From Phaseolus vulgaris (Eukaryota; Streptophyta; Magnoliopsida; Fabales; Fabaceae): a stretch of DNA of 64,000 bases. The DNA lies in the NCBI RefSeq assembly GCF_000499845.2, contig NC_023754.2, positions 15,079,516 to 15,143,515 on the forward strand. The letters run 5' to 3'. Of this stretch, positions 1 through 10,894 are shown in pieces; positions within the stretch are counted from its first letter, which is position 1, and every line of letters begins with the position of its first letter. Below the pieces are notes generated by a model. It saw only the letters and a program-made list of their open reading frames with translations. It was not told the DNA's origin and made no database searches. Position numbers and translations under genes: made by a program.

Positions 1-749
1 ATTGAAGAAGTTCTAACTTCGAATTTTCAAACACTTCTAGCGGTGTGTAACTTGCTAAAGCACTCTTTAAACAAATGAGAGATATGACAATATACTCCCA
101 GTTATATTTTTCAATAAATAATATATGCATTGATAGTATAAACTTTTTCACAAGGTTACCCAATCATAGAACTTGTTAACTTGTATAATAACTACCTTAA
201 AACTTGGGTCAAAGAAAATTTCTGATTAGTTGACATAGCTTACCTATTAAACTCTTATTTATTTTAAAAGAAAGTATTTTAGCAATATTTCAACTTAGAT
301 TTATTAAAGAGTAAATAGTCAGCAGTATCCACTCATGGTGTAGAGAGTAAGTTTGTTAACTTTTACAATATCTATCATACTCCCTCTAGACTCGAATATA
401 ACGAAAATAATTAATTTCACACTGATCCAAAAAGGCAATTAACATAATTTAATTCTAATAATTTCCATTAAAAAATACTTTAGTTTTCTAAAATGTTCTT
501 CATTCAAACTTAATATTATGAAGAAAAGAGAGTCATTGAGCTAATATAGTGCTTCTACAAACACAAGGTAGCCTTCCATGTATGCAAAACTAGAAGGCTC
601 TGATATGATGACCAACATTAAAATCAAAAGCAACCAAAGGCCTCATTTTCCATCCAAATCCTACCACCCTAGTGAAAGCATAGAAGGGAAATCATTCTAC
701 ATCAATAAACTAAAAAATAAATTCAGCAACAATTTTTTTTTTAAATTAC
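1..749. other. Probable intron 2 of the PLP homeostasis gene, window edge
   Basis: AT-rich sequence to the left of exon 2 of the minus-strand YggS/PLPBP-type gene. I looked for a third exon continuing the barrel on the minus strand and did not find one, so the remaining exons probably lie outside the window. A 120-codon plus-strand reading frame at 578-940 overlaps exon 2 on the opposite strand and looks like chance. Confidence 0.5.
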
Positions 750-1192
750 CCAAAAGTGTTTTGACTTTGTTGCTCTGCAAGTGCCCAATGAAATGCCATT
801 CAACGTCTTGCGGAAGCTGCAGGCACGTCCAAAATCAAATCATTAGAAATTTCCATTCACAACACAAGGGAACACAACAAAGTAGCATTTATATTTTGAA
901 TCCTAAATATCAATTAAAATATGAAAAGGGAAAAAAATGAAAGAAATCAAAGTAATCATTGCAACACCTGAGGAGCTTTTTCAACGATTTCTTGGACGTA
1001 ATTTTCGCCGAAGCAGCGGTGACCCGCGTCGTAGAGTTGTCGAATCAGAGTGACGGGTTTCGTCTTGGAAACCGCCACGACCCGGACCCGGTCGGGTTTG
1101 GAGCCGGAACGCTCAGCCGCCTGCTGCACCCGGAGCATCACCGACCGCAATGCCGCCAAGGCGGCGCCCTCCGCCACCAGCGGAGAAGTCAT
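750..1192 (-). CDS. Pyridoxal-phosphate homeostasis protein (YggS/PLPBP family), first two exons, partial
   Basis: This is a PLP-binding single-domain protein that carries vitamin B6 cofactor and helps keep cellular PLP in balance; it is not a classical enzyme. Exon 1 (1192 down to 968) starts at the ATG followed by TSPLVAEG and holds the family signature [11 protein letters not shown], whose lysine is the expected PLP Schiff-base residue, then [22 protein letters not shown] donor follows the CAG codon. Exon 2 (816 down to 750) is preceded by a GCAG acceptor and continues in frame with [19 protein letters not shown], the conserved second block of the family. It ends at G|GTAATT inside a glycine codon. 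An upstream in-frame start at 1279 would add 29 residues that do not look conserved, so I prefer 1192. The later exons lie beyond the left edge. Exon 1 is GC-rich compared with its surroundings, as is common for plant first exons. The two exons are certain; the intron phase matches. Confidence 0.88.
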
Positions 1193-2699
1193 GGAATCTG
1201 GAATCGGAAAAAAGTGGCGCGTTGTGTGGCGTCTCTTCTGTTGAGGTGGTTGAACACTCAACACAAAACAAAAGCCCAACGAGCCAGAAAAAAAAGGTTA
1301 AATAATTAACAATATCTCTATTTTTTTATTTTACAAAAGTATGTATATATAATTGTGTGTTTTTTAAATAAATAATATTTTAATTTTTATAATATTATGA
1401 TTTATCAAATTTGATTTTCATTTTTCTTAAAATTTACCAAATTTTTACTGTAAAAAACTTTACATTTTTTCTTATTTGTTATTGGGTGTAAAATTCAACA
1501 CATAAAGTTATTTATATTTCAACTCTTGCAGTTTGTCACGATGTCAGTTTAATTATTTGGTTGATTTAGAGTTGTTTTATTCATATTTATTCATCAAATA
1601 TAACTAAATATTAAAGGAATTAAATTTTGAAACTGCATTTTACTATAGATTAATAAAATTTTATTAATGAGCTAATTATATATTGAAAATAATATACCAT
1701 GATTTACCCATTATTCTCACAATCGATTAATTAAAAACATTATCAAATCAAACTAATGTATTTTTATTTTTATTTACGTGCTTGGTATTTTTAACCATTT
1801 ATCAATTTTAATTTTTAATCCACCAATTGAATTTCAACATTTTCTTAACACAAATTGTCCATAGGTAAAACTTAACTTCATATCACAATTTAAATTGTTT
1901 TATACAGTTAAAATATTTATTTTATATTTGAATTAAATATTAAAAAAAATCTTGATCTCATCCCATGGAGTTAACGCTGGTTAAAAATATTTGCATGAGT
2001 TTTATCATACGATGAAATGTGTTAAAACGATCTCAACTTTCGGTAAAAATCAATATTAATCTCTATATTTAAAAATGATGAATTTAGTGTGTGTTTTTTA
2101 TAATTAGTGAATTTTGTCCCCATCTTGGTATTATGAGTTTTAAAAAGGGAGACCAAATTTATTAATTATTATGAAAAATGCATGAACTAAAAATATTATT
2201 TTTAATAGGAGGAAGATAAATTTTGAACAAAGTTAATATCTAAACTAAAACACATTTTAGGCTTTATTTTTACAAAATATTTGTTTAATGAAAAGACTAA
2301 CATGTTGTGACTTCCTTTGTATGGTATCTATAGTTTTCAAGCAATTTATGCAATCACTTTTGTGTATTGAATTCTATTGTTCTAAATCAATTTAATTATT
2401 CTTTTAGATAAGAGTTATTCTAAAACAAATAGTATTTGTCTCCTCTTCTCGTTATCTCATACTCTCATTCTTGTTTTGGATTTTCGGTCACAAGGTTTAT
2501 TGGTTTGGACTCAGAATGGTTCTCGATTGTGGAATATGAGATTTACCTTATCTTGTTTGGTCAGGTTCAACTATAAGCTTTTGGGCTCATAATCAACTCT
2601 CAGGTGGGTGGGTGTACCTGCAAGGGTCTCCGATGATAAAGTCAAAATTAATTTGTTTAGTTATCAGATAAAAATCACCCTACTTACCTCTTAAGTAGA
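1193..2699. other. Intergenic AT-rich DNA
   Basis: Upstream of the PLP homeostasis gene. The first 100 or so bases should hold its 5' UTR and promoter; I see no clear TATA box. The rest is AT-rich with no coding potential that I recognise and no clear repeat structure. Confidence 0.5.
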
Positions 2700-2708
2700 T
2701 CACCTATT

Positions 2709-3219
2709 GGTTGATTCTCCCTCCACCATATCAATTCAGACCAACACTCAACACACTGGCGTGAAATGTCTTTTTTGTCCTTAATGATTTCAAATTTTTG
2801 TTTTCCGGATATTCATATCCGTAAGTCAAATTACAAAGTTCCGGATATAGAAATCCATAACTAATATGTCACTTATGGATTTCACCATCCGGAAGCTTAC
2901 CTGAACAACATAAATGACTTTCCGGATATCAAAATCCGTAAGCAAATACAAATGAGTTATGGATTCAATTCTCAACACCATTTACAACACACCATTCTGG
3001 ATATAAAAATCTGGAACTCATAACTCACTTCTGGATATGACAATCCAGAAGCTTAAATGAAATACAAAAATGACCTTCCGGATTTTGAAATCTAGAATGT
3101 ATAAAACTCACTTTCGTATTTGTACATCCATAAGCAAAAATAAAATCAAGGGTAATGTTGGATTTTAAAATTTGCGTTGGGTGCATGTCATAAATGATAT
3201 GGTGCAGGAAGCAATTGTC
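2709..3219. mobile_element. Non-autonomous Mutator-like element, copy 1, with palindrome array
   Basis: A 511-bp insertion bounded by a perfect 9-bp direct repeat TCACCTATT (2700-2708 and 3220-3228), the duplication size typical of Mutator-like elements. The left end begins GGTTGATTCTCCCTCCACC. The right end, read inverted, begins GACAATTGCTTCCTGCACC, giving a short imperfect terminal inverted repeat. The interior holds about nine imperfect short palindromes of the form TCCGGATAT-n-ATCCGTAA, some decayed to TCTGGATAT or TTATGGATT. It is closely similar along its length to the element at 56347-56821 and shares ends with the one at 10895-11632. There is no transposase, so it must have been moved in trans. 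Termini and target duplication are seen; the MULE assignment rests on the 9-bp duplication. Confidence 0.82.
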
Positions 3220-3228
3220 TCACCTATT

Positions 3229-5260
3229 TATAGAACTTACTTGTTGAACTTTTGACTTAATTAAGTTTTTACTCTTTACAACCTTTCAATTATTAAATAT
3301 AGTGTAAATGTTTTAGACTTATTTATTGGACTTTGATATAATATTTTCTTATTTTTATTATTTATTTATTTTAATTAAACTTTTCATTATGATGATGACC
3401 TCTCGATCTTTCATGGGAGATCTAGATTAGTTTCATAGGAAGAAATTTTTAGACCATAGTTTTGTGATATATATATATATATATCACAAATTTCTAAAAA
3501 ATAATTTTTGTTACATCTTTAAATTTCAAAAATACATTGTGAACTTGTAATAATTAGATTTTTTTTGGTTCAATTACTTGATAGTTTGAAATTAAAGTAA
3601 AATGAACTTGAAGTGTATCGTTCCCACATTATTGAAGTTGTTGTATTTTACAAGTAAGTTGAAGAAGACCATTTTTCAATTGCTAGCAAAGTCTTGATTT
3701 TGAATATTAAAAAATACTCTTAGATTCGTGGATCTCTCATCATTACCTTCTGATTTATTTAAAAAAAATGAAGAGAAAATGATGGATATGTAAGATATTT
3801 GATAAAATACTAATTTATTCTTACATTTGACATTTATTTTTGAAAAATTAGTTTACTATTAGATTTTCTTTAATTGTTCTATAATTATTATTGGCAATAA
3901 ATAAATAATATTTTTAATTTTTTTTTTGTTTTCTCAACTTTTAAACTAAAAATATACTTAAAGGGAAATTTTAACATTATACTATAAAATAAAATATCTA
4001 TTTTCATTAATTTGAATTAATCATACCGATCTATAAACTTTTTATTCAAATTTATTATTTCTTCATTAAATTAAATTAAATCATCACCTCACCTTATTTT
4101 TAAATCAATCTTTCACTTCCTATACTCCTAACCAAATAAAGCAGAATGCTTATTTGTATCCCTAACTAGAAGAGGAAAACTCCTAAAAAAATAACAATTC
4201 ATCCAAAACTAAATTAAAAGTTTTTCCAAAAGCATTAAAAAAAACTCAAAAAGTAATTGCTCATGTTACCAAGACATGCTCAAGTGACCAAAACTTTCAA
4301 GAAAACAAAGTAAATTGTAGTTCTAAAATAATTTATTGCAAATGAGAATGTGAGACTTAATTGTCACATCACATCTCAGATTTTGCTCCCTTTTACTCAT
4401 TGGCAGAGAGCCTAATTTATGAGAAATCACACATTTCAATATCATCAGTTTTTTTTCTAAATATTTTTTTATGCCAACATGATATTCATTGGTCAAACAA
4501 TCTAATATATAAAACAACTATTCTGATAAAGGTGAAAGATATCTTGGGAGGCACTTATGCATGCACGTGGACACCCCATTTGAACGAAAATCCATGCCAC
4601 CACTTTATTTTGGTTCTGATCTGTATATTATTGGATATCTTCATTTTTCAGAAATACCTTAAGTAAAGGTTTCTTCAGCTCCTCTTTTTTGTTTTCTTCA
4701 ATGATAAGTTTTCTGATTCATGCCACTTCATTACCAACAACTCTTAGAGCATTTTCAATTCAACAAATCTGGTTAAATTTAGAGATTTTCCAATTAACTT
4801 ATCTAAGCACTAAACTGATTGTCATAGTTTAACTTTGAATACATTTAATGCAGATAAAATCAAAGTAGATAGCAGTAAACCTTTTCTGGGAACAATGAAA
4901 TAACACACTGTCTGCTTGAAATCGTGTTATGTAATTAAAATAATCCATAAGCATGGTGCTTCAAATTAACACACCAGATTTGAGAAAAGAAGAAGATCAA
5001 GTTTCTTGTTCAATCAGTTTACTTCACATTGAATACTTTTGTGTATAACAGGTCAAGAAATTTGATCAAAAGAAACTATGAGGAACAAAATAAACTATAA
5101 CAGAACATTGAACTATGTTGCGGTATATATTTTGTTAGATAATCACCACAAATGTGGTTCACTTTATTGAATATTTTTAATAAAATGACAAACCTCGTAT
5201 AATAATAACAATATAGGACCCTATTGGGGACTCATATGATGATGATGATGATGATAAACC
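3229..5260. other. Intergenic AT-rich DNA with a TA-repeat palindrome
   Basis: No gene recognised. A (TA)n run near 3468-3482 lies inside a perfect inverted repeat (TTTGTGATA...TATCACAAA). Reading frames on both strands around 4323-4666 overlap each other and look like chance. The last 150 bases are the 3' flank of the STIG1-like gene, with a short ATG/GAT trinucleotide run at about 5236-5254. Confidence 0.5.
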
Positions 5261-5737
5261 TTAGGCATAATCGCACATTCCATAGACACAATATTCACCT
5301 ACTTCACACCGATGGTTACACTCCCCACAATGCCTCTTGTCGAAGTTGGTGTCCACACATTGCCCTCTACAGCATGTTTCTGTGAACTTGCACTTTTTCT
5401 TGCATGTACCACAGTTGTGTTTGTCATACCCTACATCCATGCACTTGTTGTTGCAGCATGTGGAGTTCTTCACACCCACCAAACTGCACACCTCTTTGTC
5501 CTTGTGGCAGTGATCAGCAGCATTAGGGTTTTTAACTTGAGCAAGGAAGCGGCTCACCCTCTTGGAAGGGAGAAGAATGTTGTTTTGACGAGTGGTAGAT
5601 GGTGGTGGTGATGAAGAGGGAAAATCATGGTGCAGAAAGGAGGGGTTTGATTCCTGTTGGGTGATGGTCTTCATTGTGAGTGTGATGGACAAAGCCATGG
5701 TTGTTGCTACGATGAATATTGCCTTTAGGAGCTCCAT
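5261..5737 (-). CDS. STIG1-like secreted cysteine-rich protein
   Basis: An intact single-exon gene of 158 residues. Residues 1 to about 25 ([20 protein letters not shown]) form a signal peptide, followed by a variable Ser/Pro-rich stretch (residues 30-65). Residues about 75-156 form a STIG1 domain with 16 cysteines, including two CC pairs and spacings such as CGTCKKKC and CGECNHRC. A potential N-glycosylation site (NST) lies just before the first CC pair. Characterised STIG1 proteins are secreted to the stigma exudate or apoplast and act as small peptide regulators of pollen tubes or redox; other members are floral or vegetative, so the exact role here is inference. Length and single-exon structure fit the family. 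On the minus strand a TATAAA-like box (about 5872-5880) lies about 140 bases upstream of the ATG. No defects are seen. Confidence 0.93.
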   Translation of the reverse strand: MELLKAIFIVATTMALSITLTMKTITQQESNPSFLHHDFPSSSPPPSTTRQNNILLPSKRVSRFLAQVKNPNAADHCHKDKEVCSLVGVKNSTCCNNKCMDVGYDKHNCGTCKKKCKFTETCCRGQCVDTNFDKRHCGECNHRCEVGEYCVYGMCDYA

Positions 5738-5871
5738 GGCCTTGCCAGTGTCAAGAGGTGGTTGAAGGTGTACTCAGAAGGAGATGATGAAGATGAGAAG
5801 AGGGTTTTTGTTTGTGTGCTTGTTCTGTTGGGAATGAAAATGTGGTAGAAAATGAAGGGGGAGGGTTAGGG

Positions 5872-5880
5872 TTTATAAGA
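5872..5880 (-). promoter_or_regulatory. Putative TATA box of the STIG1-like gene
   Basis: The plus strand reads TTTATAAGA here, giving TTATAAA on the gene strand about 140 bases before the start codon. This implies a 5' UTR of roughly 100 bases. Assigned from position and sequence only. Confidence 0.5.
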
Positions 5881-6544
5881 AGGGAAGTGGGGGGAGAAGT
5901 TGACGCCGCAAAAGTGGTAAAAGTTTATGAGGAGGTTGCATGGTGCATGCTAATGGAAGAGTGTGATGGAATTCTAATGTATATTCTATTTTGTTTGACC
6001 TTAAAAAGCTTCAACCACTTGTGTTACTTGAGCACCACAACACCATGCATTTTAAACTCTTCTTTTCCTCCTTCATATGATATAATATAGTTTTCCATTG
6101 CTGATAAAAAAACTCTTCTTCCTCCATGATCTCTTGTACCCTTCAGCTCTGTGATGCAAGGAACTTGAATATGGAGAAGCTTTTGATTGATGCACACTTA
6201 TGTTGTGAGAGAGTCAAAGGGTAGTAATGAGTTTTCAGCATTATATGAGCCACCACATCTGATGAAACCGCAGTGGACGGCCTGAGGAAATTCAGGCACA
6301 CTGCTAGGGTAAGCAAAGGCATTTCGTCATACACGTTAACAGCATAACTTATATTTTACAAATTCTACAAACTCACATACGTTCCTTCAAGCAAAACAAA
6401 TTCTAATCAAACTTTAATTCTTTCAAATTAATTCATTATTTACAATACATTAAATATTTTTTCTAAAAGTATTCATAATAATAAGAATGTAACTAAGAAA
6501 GAGATAATATGTTTTTTTATTTTCACTTTTTTTAACCGAAATAT
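5881..6544. other. Intergenic, upstream of the STIG1-like gene
   Basis: Contains the promoter of the minus-strand STIG1-like gene in its first few hundred bases. A 63-codon minus-strand frame at 6143-6334 has no recognisable similarity and I do not call it. The rest is AT-rich with nothing recognised. Confidence 0.45.
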
Positions 6545-6950
6545 GGTTGTTTTTGAAAAAATTACAGGACATTGTGTTATCATGATTTCATTACAAGGAA
6601 GTCGTATCAAAATAATACGATTTATGACATGTTAAAGGTAAAGTCGTGTCAAAGTAATACGACTTCAGTTCAAATTGATTACATTAAAAGCTAAAAGAAA
6701 AATGATAGTTTGACAACTCCAAAAGTTATATATAATTCTTGATATGATGAGTTTAAAATAAATATATATAATAAAAATTAAATTTGTAATTAAATGATAT
6801 GAAAAAATATTAAAATAATAGTATTGAGTGTTGTAATGTGATTGTATAAAAATTGTGGATTATTGATGATTACCCTAAAATATATGATTTTCACACAATG
6901 AAATCAAGTAATATGACTTTTTCATATCCGTAATTTTTTCAAAAACAACC
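6545..6950. mobile_element. MITE-like element with a 21-bp perfect terminal inverted repeat
   Basis: Positions 6545-6565 and 6930-6950 are perfect 21-bp inverted repeats (starting GGTTGTTTTTGAAAAAA and ending with its complement), separated by about 360 bases of AT-rich DNA. Inside are near-repeats around GAAGTCGTATCAAA and AAAGTCGTGTCAAA, each followed by an AATACGA-type motif. A direct repeat AAGAAAGAGA occurs at 6495-6504 and 6958-6967. It could be a 9-10 bp target duplication if the true left end lies about 40 bases further out, but it does not abut the left repeat. No coding capacity. Family unassigned. Confidence 0.6.
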
Positions 6951-6967
6951 CTACAGTAAGAAAGAGA

Positions 6968-7870
6968 AAAATTGCTTCCATTTATGAAAATTCCGAGATA
7001 ACACGAAGAAATTTGAGAGGTATTGATTAAAAGTTGAATTATTACATACTCATTTTAAAACTTTAACTAATAAAATAAAATGGAAAGAGTAGTAACTAGT
7101 ACACGTGTGGTGTGTAAAGCATAGAAAGAAAAATGAGGAATAAAGAATATGAAGAGGTTGAAAGGGCACCTTATGATAGCTGTTGATAGATGATACATAC
7201 ATAGACTTTGAATATTGGTCCCAATTTCTTTTTGGCTTTGACTAGGGATTTTTTAGGTCTTTGTGCTTTAGTTATTGCCATAATATTTGTTTTATCACCA
7301 AAGGGAAACGTAAAATGTAAACAAGACTAGAGCCATGAATGTGATAGTTCCAATTTTCCCACCACATACATAAGGAATATTCTAAGGCTAAACAAGTATT
7401 ATTATTTTATTACAAAAATTTGCATATGCAACAACATACGTATGTTCTTGTTGTTATAGTTGTAATTTCTAGCATTAAAATTGGATCATGGTAAATTGAA
7501 CAAGCTCTAAACCACTAGGCTTCGAAATAATGGAGTGAGACGAGAATTCACATGTATTTTTGAAATTATGTTAAAATATAAAATTATGAATATGAAGTAC
7601 AAAGCAAAATAAAACAAAATATTTTTTAAATATACAGTTACACTAGATTTTTTTTTTTACATTGATTGACATTTTTAAAAACTTATAGAATCAAAGTAGA
7701 TTTTGAGTGAAGTAGAAAACATATAGGATAATGTGATTTAAAAAGTAGATATTTAACATAGGTTATGCATTAAATCAATGTATTATTACTAGAAAAAAAA
7801 ATCAAAATAACTTCTATAAAAATAACATCAATCAAAATATCATATTATTAGCCGATTCTAACATGACATA
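6968..7870. other. Intergenic AT-rich DNA
   Basis: No gene seen. A CACGTG G-box core sits near 7101 in ACACGTGTGG, but no gene start follows it. Otherwise AT-rich sequence leading into the LINE remnant. Confidence 0.45.
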
Positions 7871-7879
7871 TATACTAGA

Positions 7880-10060
7880 TCAAAAGGCTTGTCATATATG
7901 GTTGAAGTAGGGAGACTTGAATGCAAAATATTTGCATTTAGTAATTAATTGGAGAAGAGCAAGAAATGGTATTAGCGGGTTGAGGGACAATGGTCATTGG
8001 TACGACGAGTAGGACATGGTGAAGAAAAATGTTAGATATTTTTACAAATTCAAGTTTAGTGGAGATGTTTGTCAGCATGTCAGGCTAGATAATATAGATT
8101 TCAATAAGATTACAGATGAAGACAATGCCATGTTGATAAGAAGCATATCTGAAGAGGGAATAAAGGATGTCGTGTGGAGTTGTGATAGTGTTAAAAGTCT
8201 GGGACCTGATGGCTTCAACTTTGGGTTTATAAAGTTTTGTTGGGAAGAGATTAAGATGGATTTCATTAGGGCAGTGCAAGATTTTAACTATCAATTATTT
8301 AGATTCTAAATTTGGTAGAAAAATCTTTGGTAACTAATTAGATACCAAATTAGAAACTATTTATCAATAATAGAAACTAATTTAGAAACCAATAATTTTT
8401 TTAGTCTCTAAAATAATATCTAATTTAGTTAATATATAAACTAATCATTTTAGGTCTTTAAAATTGGTTTCTATTTAATGATTTTCTTGTAGTTTAGACC
8501 AATTTCTCTAGTGGGTTGTTTGTATAAAGTTATTGATGTTAGGCAATCTGCATTCTTGGAGGGTAGAGGGCTAATGGATAGTGTTCTGGTGGCCAATGAA
8601 GTTTTAGACGAAGTAAATAGGAGAAAAAGTAGCTTTGTTTTCTTCGAGGTTGATTACAAAAAAGGCATTTGACTCAGTTATTTGAGAATTTATTTACTAC
8701 ATGATGGAAATGTTAGGATTCTGCAGGAAATGGATTGGATGGATTAGAGCTTGTCTTGAATCCTCATCGATGTTTGTGTTAGTATATGAGAGTCCTTAGG
8801 AATTCAAACCAAATAAGGGGTTGAGACAAGGAGATCCTTTAGCGTCGTTTTTATTTATCATCGTGGCTGAAGGTTTAGCTGGGATAGTAAGGAAGGCAGT
8901 TGAAAAAAAGTTGTTAGAGAGCTTAGAGAACAGAGATAAGTAGACAAAGGTGAATATGCCCCAGTACACAAATGACACTATGTTCTTTTGTAAAGAAAAC
9001 ATTTAAAGTGTGTTTGTTATTAAGGTTATCCTAAATTGCTTCGAATTAGCATTAGGTTAGAAGGTAAATTTTTAGAAGAGTAGAATTGGAGGGGTAGGGA
9101 GCAACTTTCATTCGTTACAATGCTTCGCGGCTATCTTGAATTGTGAGGTGATGAAAACTTTGTTTAAGTATCTGGGTTAGCTTGTAAGGGGATGTCATAA
9201 AAGGAGCAAGTTTTGGGAAGGGATGGTGGAGAAAGTGAGGAACAAACTTGGCAGATGGAAAGACAAGTTTATCTCTATGGCAAGATGATTATGCTTGATA
9301 AAATTTGTGTTATCTTCTCTTCCCTTGTTTTATATGTCATTATACAGAATGTCGGTTATGGTGGCGAAGGACATTGTGAAGCTACTGAGGAACTTCTTGT
9401 GGGGATGGGGCTTGGAAGGCAAAAAAATAACGTGAGCTTTGTGGAAAAAGGTTTGTGAGCCGAAGGAAGAGGGATGATAGAAATGTTAGAGATAAATTTT
9501 TGAGATTTTTTTCTATTTGTGTTGATAAGGAATTTAGACTTTGGTAGGGAGGGGAGAGGGATTATAATATGGAGTGGTCTTGGAAGATAGGATGGTGTGT
9601 ATGGATAGCAGTTGTAGACGAATTGTGGAAGCATATGAATAAGAAGTTTTTTTTTTAAATGGTAGGATAGATCATATTGAGATTTTCACAATGACGCAAT
9701 TGAAGGTTTGGTCATGGATGACTTCCAAGGTTCATCTTACAAGTTTTTCGTATTCTGACTAGTGCATTGAGTCATTGGTATGCACGAAATCTATAAAAAA
9801 GTATTAGGTGGTGGAGCAAGTTTTGATGAGTTGCGAGGTATGATGATAAATATTTGTAGTTGGTTTGGTTTAATTTTTCTGTTGTTTTTACTTTTGGATA
9901 TAAGGAGTCTTAAGTTGCCATGTTTGTTGCTTTAGTCTAGTTTAGAATTTCGTCTTTTTGATGTGATTCATGTAAGGAGTCTCAAGCTAGCTTGCTTGTA
10001 TAAGGGTTGAGGTATCTTGAAATACCTCTATTATTTATTCATTTTTTGCTAATAAAAAAA
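7880..10060 (+). pseudogene. Degenerate LINE retrotransposon (reverse transcriptase ORF) with 3' tail
   Basis: A decayed non-LTR retrotransposon of the plant LINE type. In order: LKxGDLNAKYFHLVINWRRAR (7900-7970), the block before the RT domain; a 97-codon open piece at 8016-8309 with KSLGPDGFNFGFIKFCWE, the usual entry to the RT domain; an interruption by a MITE at about 8290-8493; then FRPISLVGCLYKVIDVRQSA resuming the RT (8493-8560), followed by a palm block (EVDYKKAFDSV), GLRQGDPLASFLF (8820) and an eroded catalytic box near 8957 (QYTNDTMFF, where YADD is expected). Stops and frameshifts break every frame. The 3' end (to about 10060) is non-coding and finishes in an A-rich tail after ATTTTTTGCTAATAAAAAAA. 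I found no convincing target duplication. The element cannot move. Confidence 0.85.
8290..8493. mobile_element. CACTA-ended foldback MITE, half copy inside the LINE RT domain
   Basis: About 200 bases inserted between two parts of the RT reading frame (…AVQDFNYQ and FRPISLVGC…). It contains TTTAGATTCTAAATTTGGTA at the left and ends AATGATTTTCTTGTAGT at the right, matching the right half of the palindromic MITE at 43441-43818. The left terminal CACTACAAG is missing. Confidence 0.7.
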
Positions 10061-10894
10061 TATCAATTTTCTTAAAAATATTAAAAAATATAAAATTATT
10101 TTAAATTTAATTTTTATATTATGCAAAACGTATACATTGATTAGGCTAATGCTTACTACAATAATAGAGTTGACCATAATCAATTTTAAGTTGACACTAA
10201 TTACTTTTAAAATATTAATGTTGACCTAGTTGATTATAATATTATTTACTTTTTGTTTTTATATTTATTTAAGTTAGTTTATTAGAGCTACACTAATTTT
10301 ATTTATTTAAGTTAATATGAATTAAATTAACATAAATATAATATATTTTTAATTTTTAATATTTATTTAAATTAATATTAATTAGATTAATGTTAATATA
10401 ATATATTTTTAATATTTATTTAACTTACATCGGTTAAGTCAATAATAATTTATATAGTATGAATATGCATGTCTTCATGCATCAAAATAAAAACATAATG
10501 AACAATCTGTTTTTGGAAGTTATCATATGTATATATATATTTTGTGGAAAATTGAAAAAGTCTATTATTAAAAGTTCATTCTAAAATGTATTTAGTGTGT
10601 TTTGGAAAGTCTATTCTAAAAATCGTGTTCTAGAAATCATGTCCTAAAAATTCCAAAAAACTTGTTCCAAATTCTATAATAGATAACCAAGAAGTGATTT
10701 TTACAACGATGAGTTAAATATGTTAAGGTGCACTTAGAAATATCGAGGATGCAGGAAGAAAAAGCCTACTTGTAACCTATTACTGGTCCGAATAAGAAAT
10801 ACTTTCTGCCAAGCCTTCACATTTTGGGCTAAAGCTTTGACAAAAACGCGACGTCGCCTAAGATGATGGGCCTAAAAAAGTCTCACCTAAGTTA
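10061..10894. repeat. AT-rich sequence with imperfect tandem repeats
   Basis: Between about 10200 and 10430 related blocks recur (TATTTATTTAAGTTAGT, TTATTTAAGTTAATATGAA, TATTTATTTAAATTAATATTAA, each followed by AATATAATATATTTTTAAT). The period is loose, about 70-80 bases. No gene is seen. The right end is the target site of the next element (10886-10894). Confidence 0.45.

Noticed and set aside
959..1309. Plus-strand frames of 116 and 64 codons.
   Set aside because: Shadows of exon 1 of the minus-strand PLP homeostasis gene.
4323..4666. Frames of 64 and 101 codons on opposite strands.
   Set aside because: They overlap each other, have no recognised domain and no splice or promoter context.
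5312..5611. Plus-strand frame of 99 codons.
   Set aside because: Antisense shadow of the STIG1-like gene.
6143..6334. 63-codon minus-strand frame upstream of the STIG1-like gene.
   Set aside because: No domain, no splice or promoter support.
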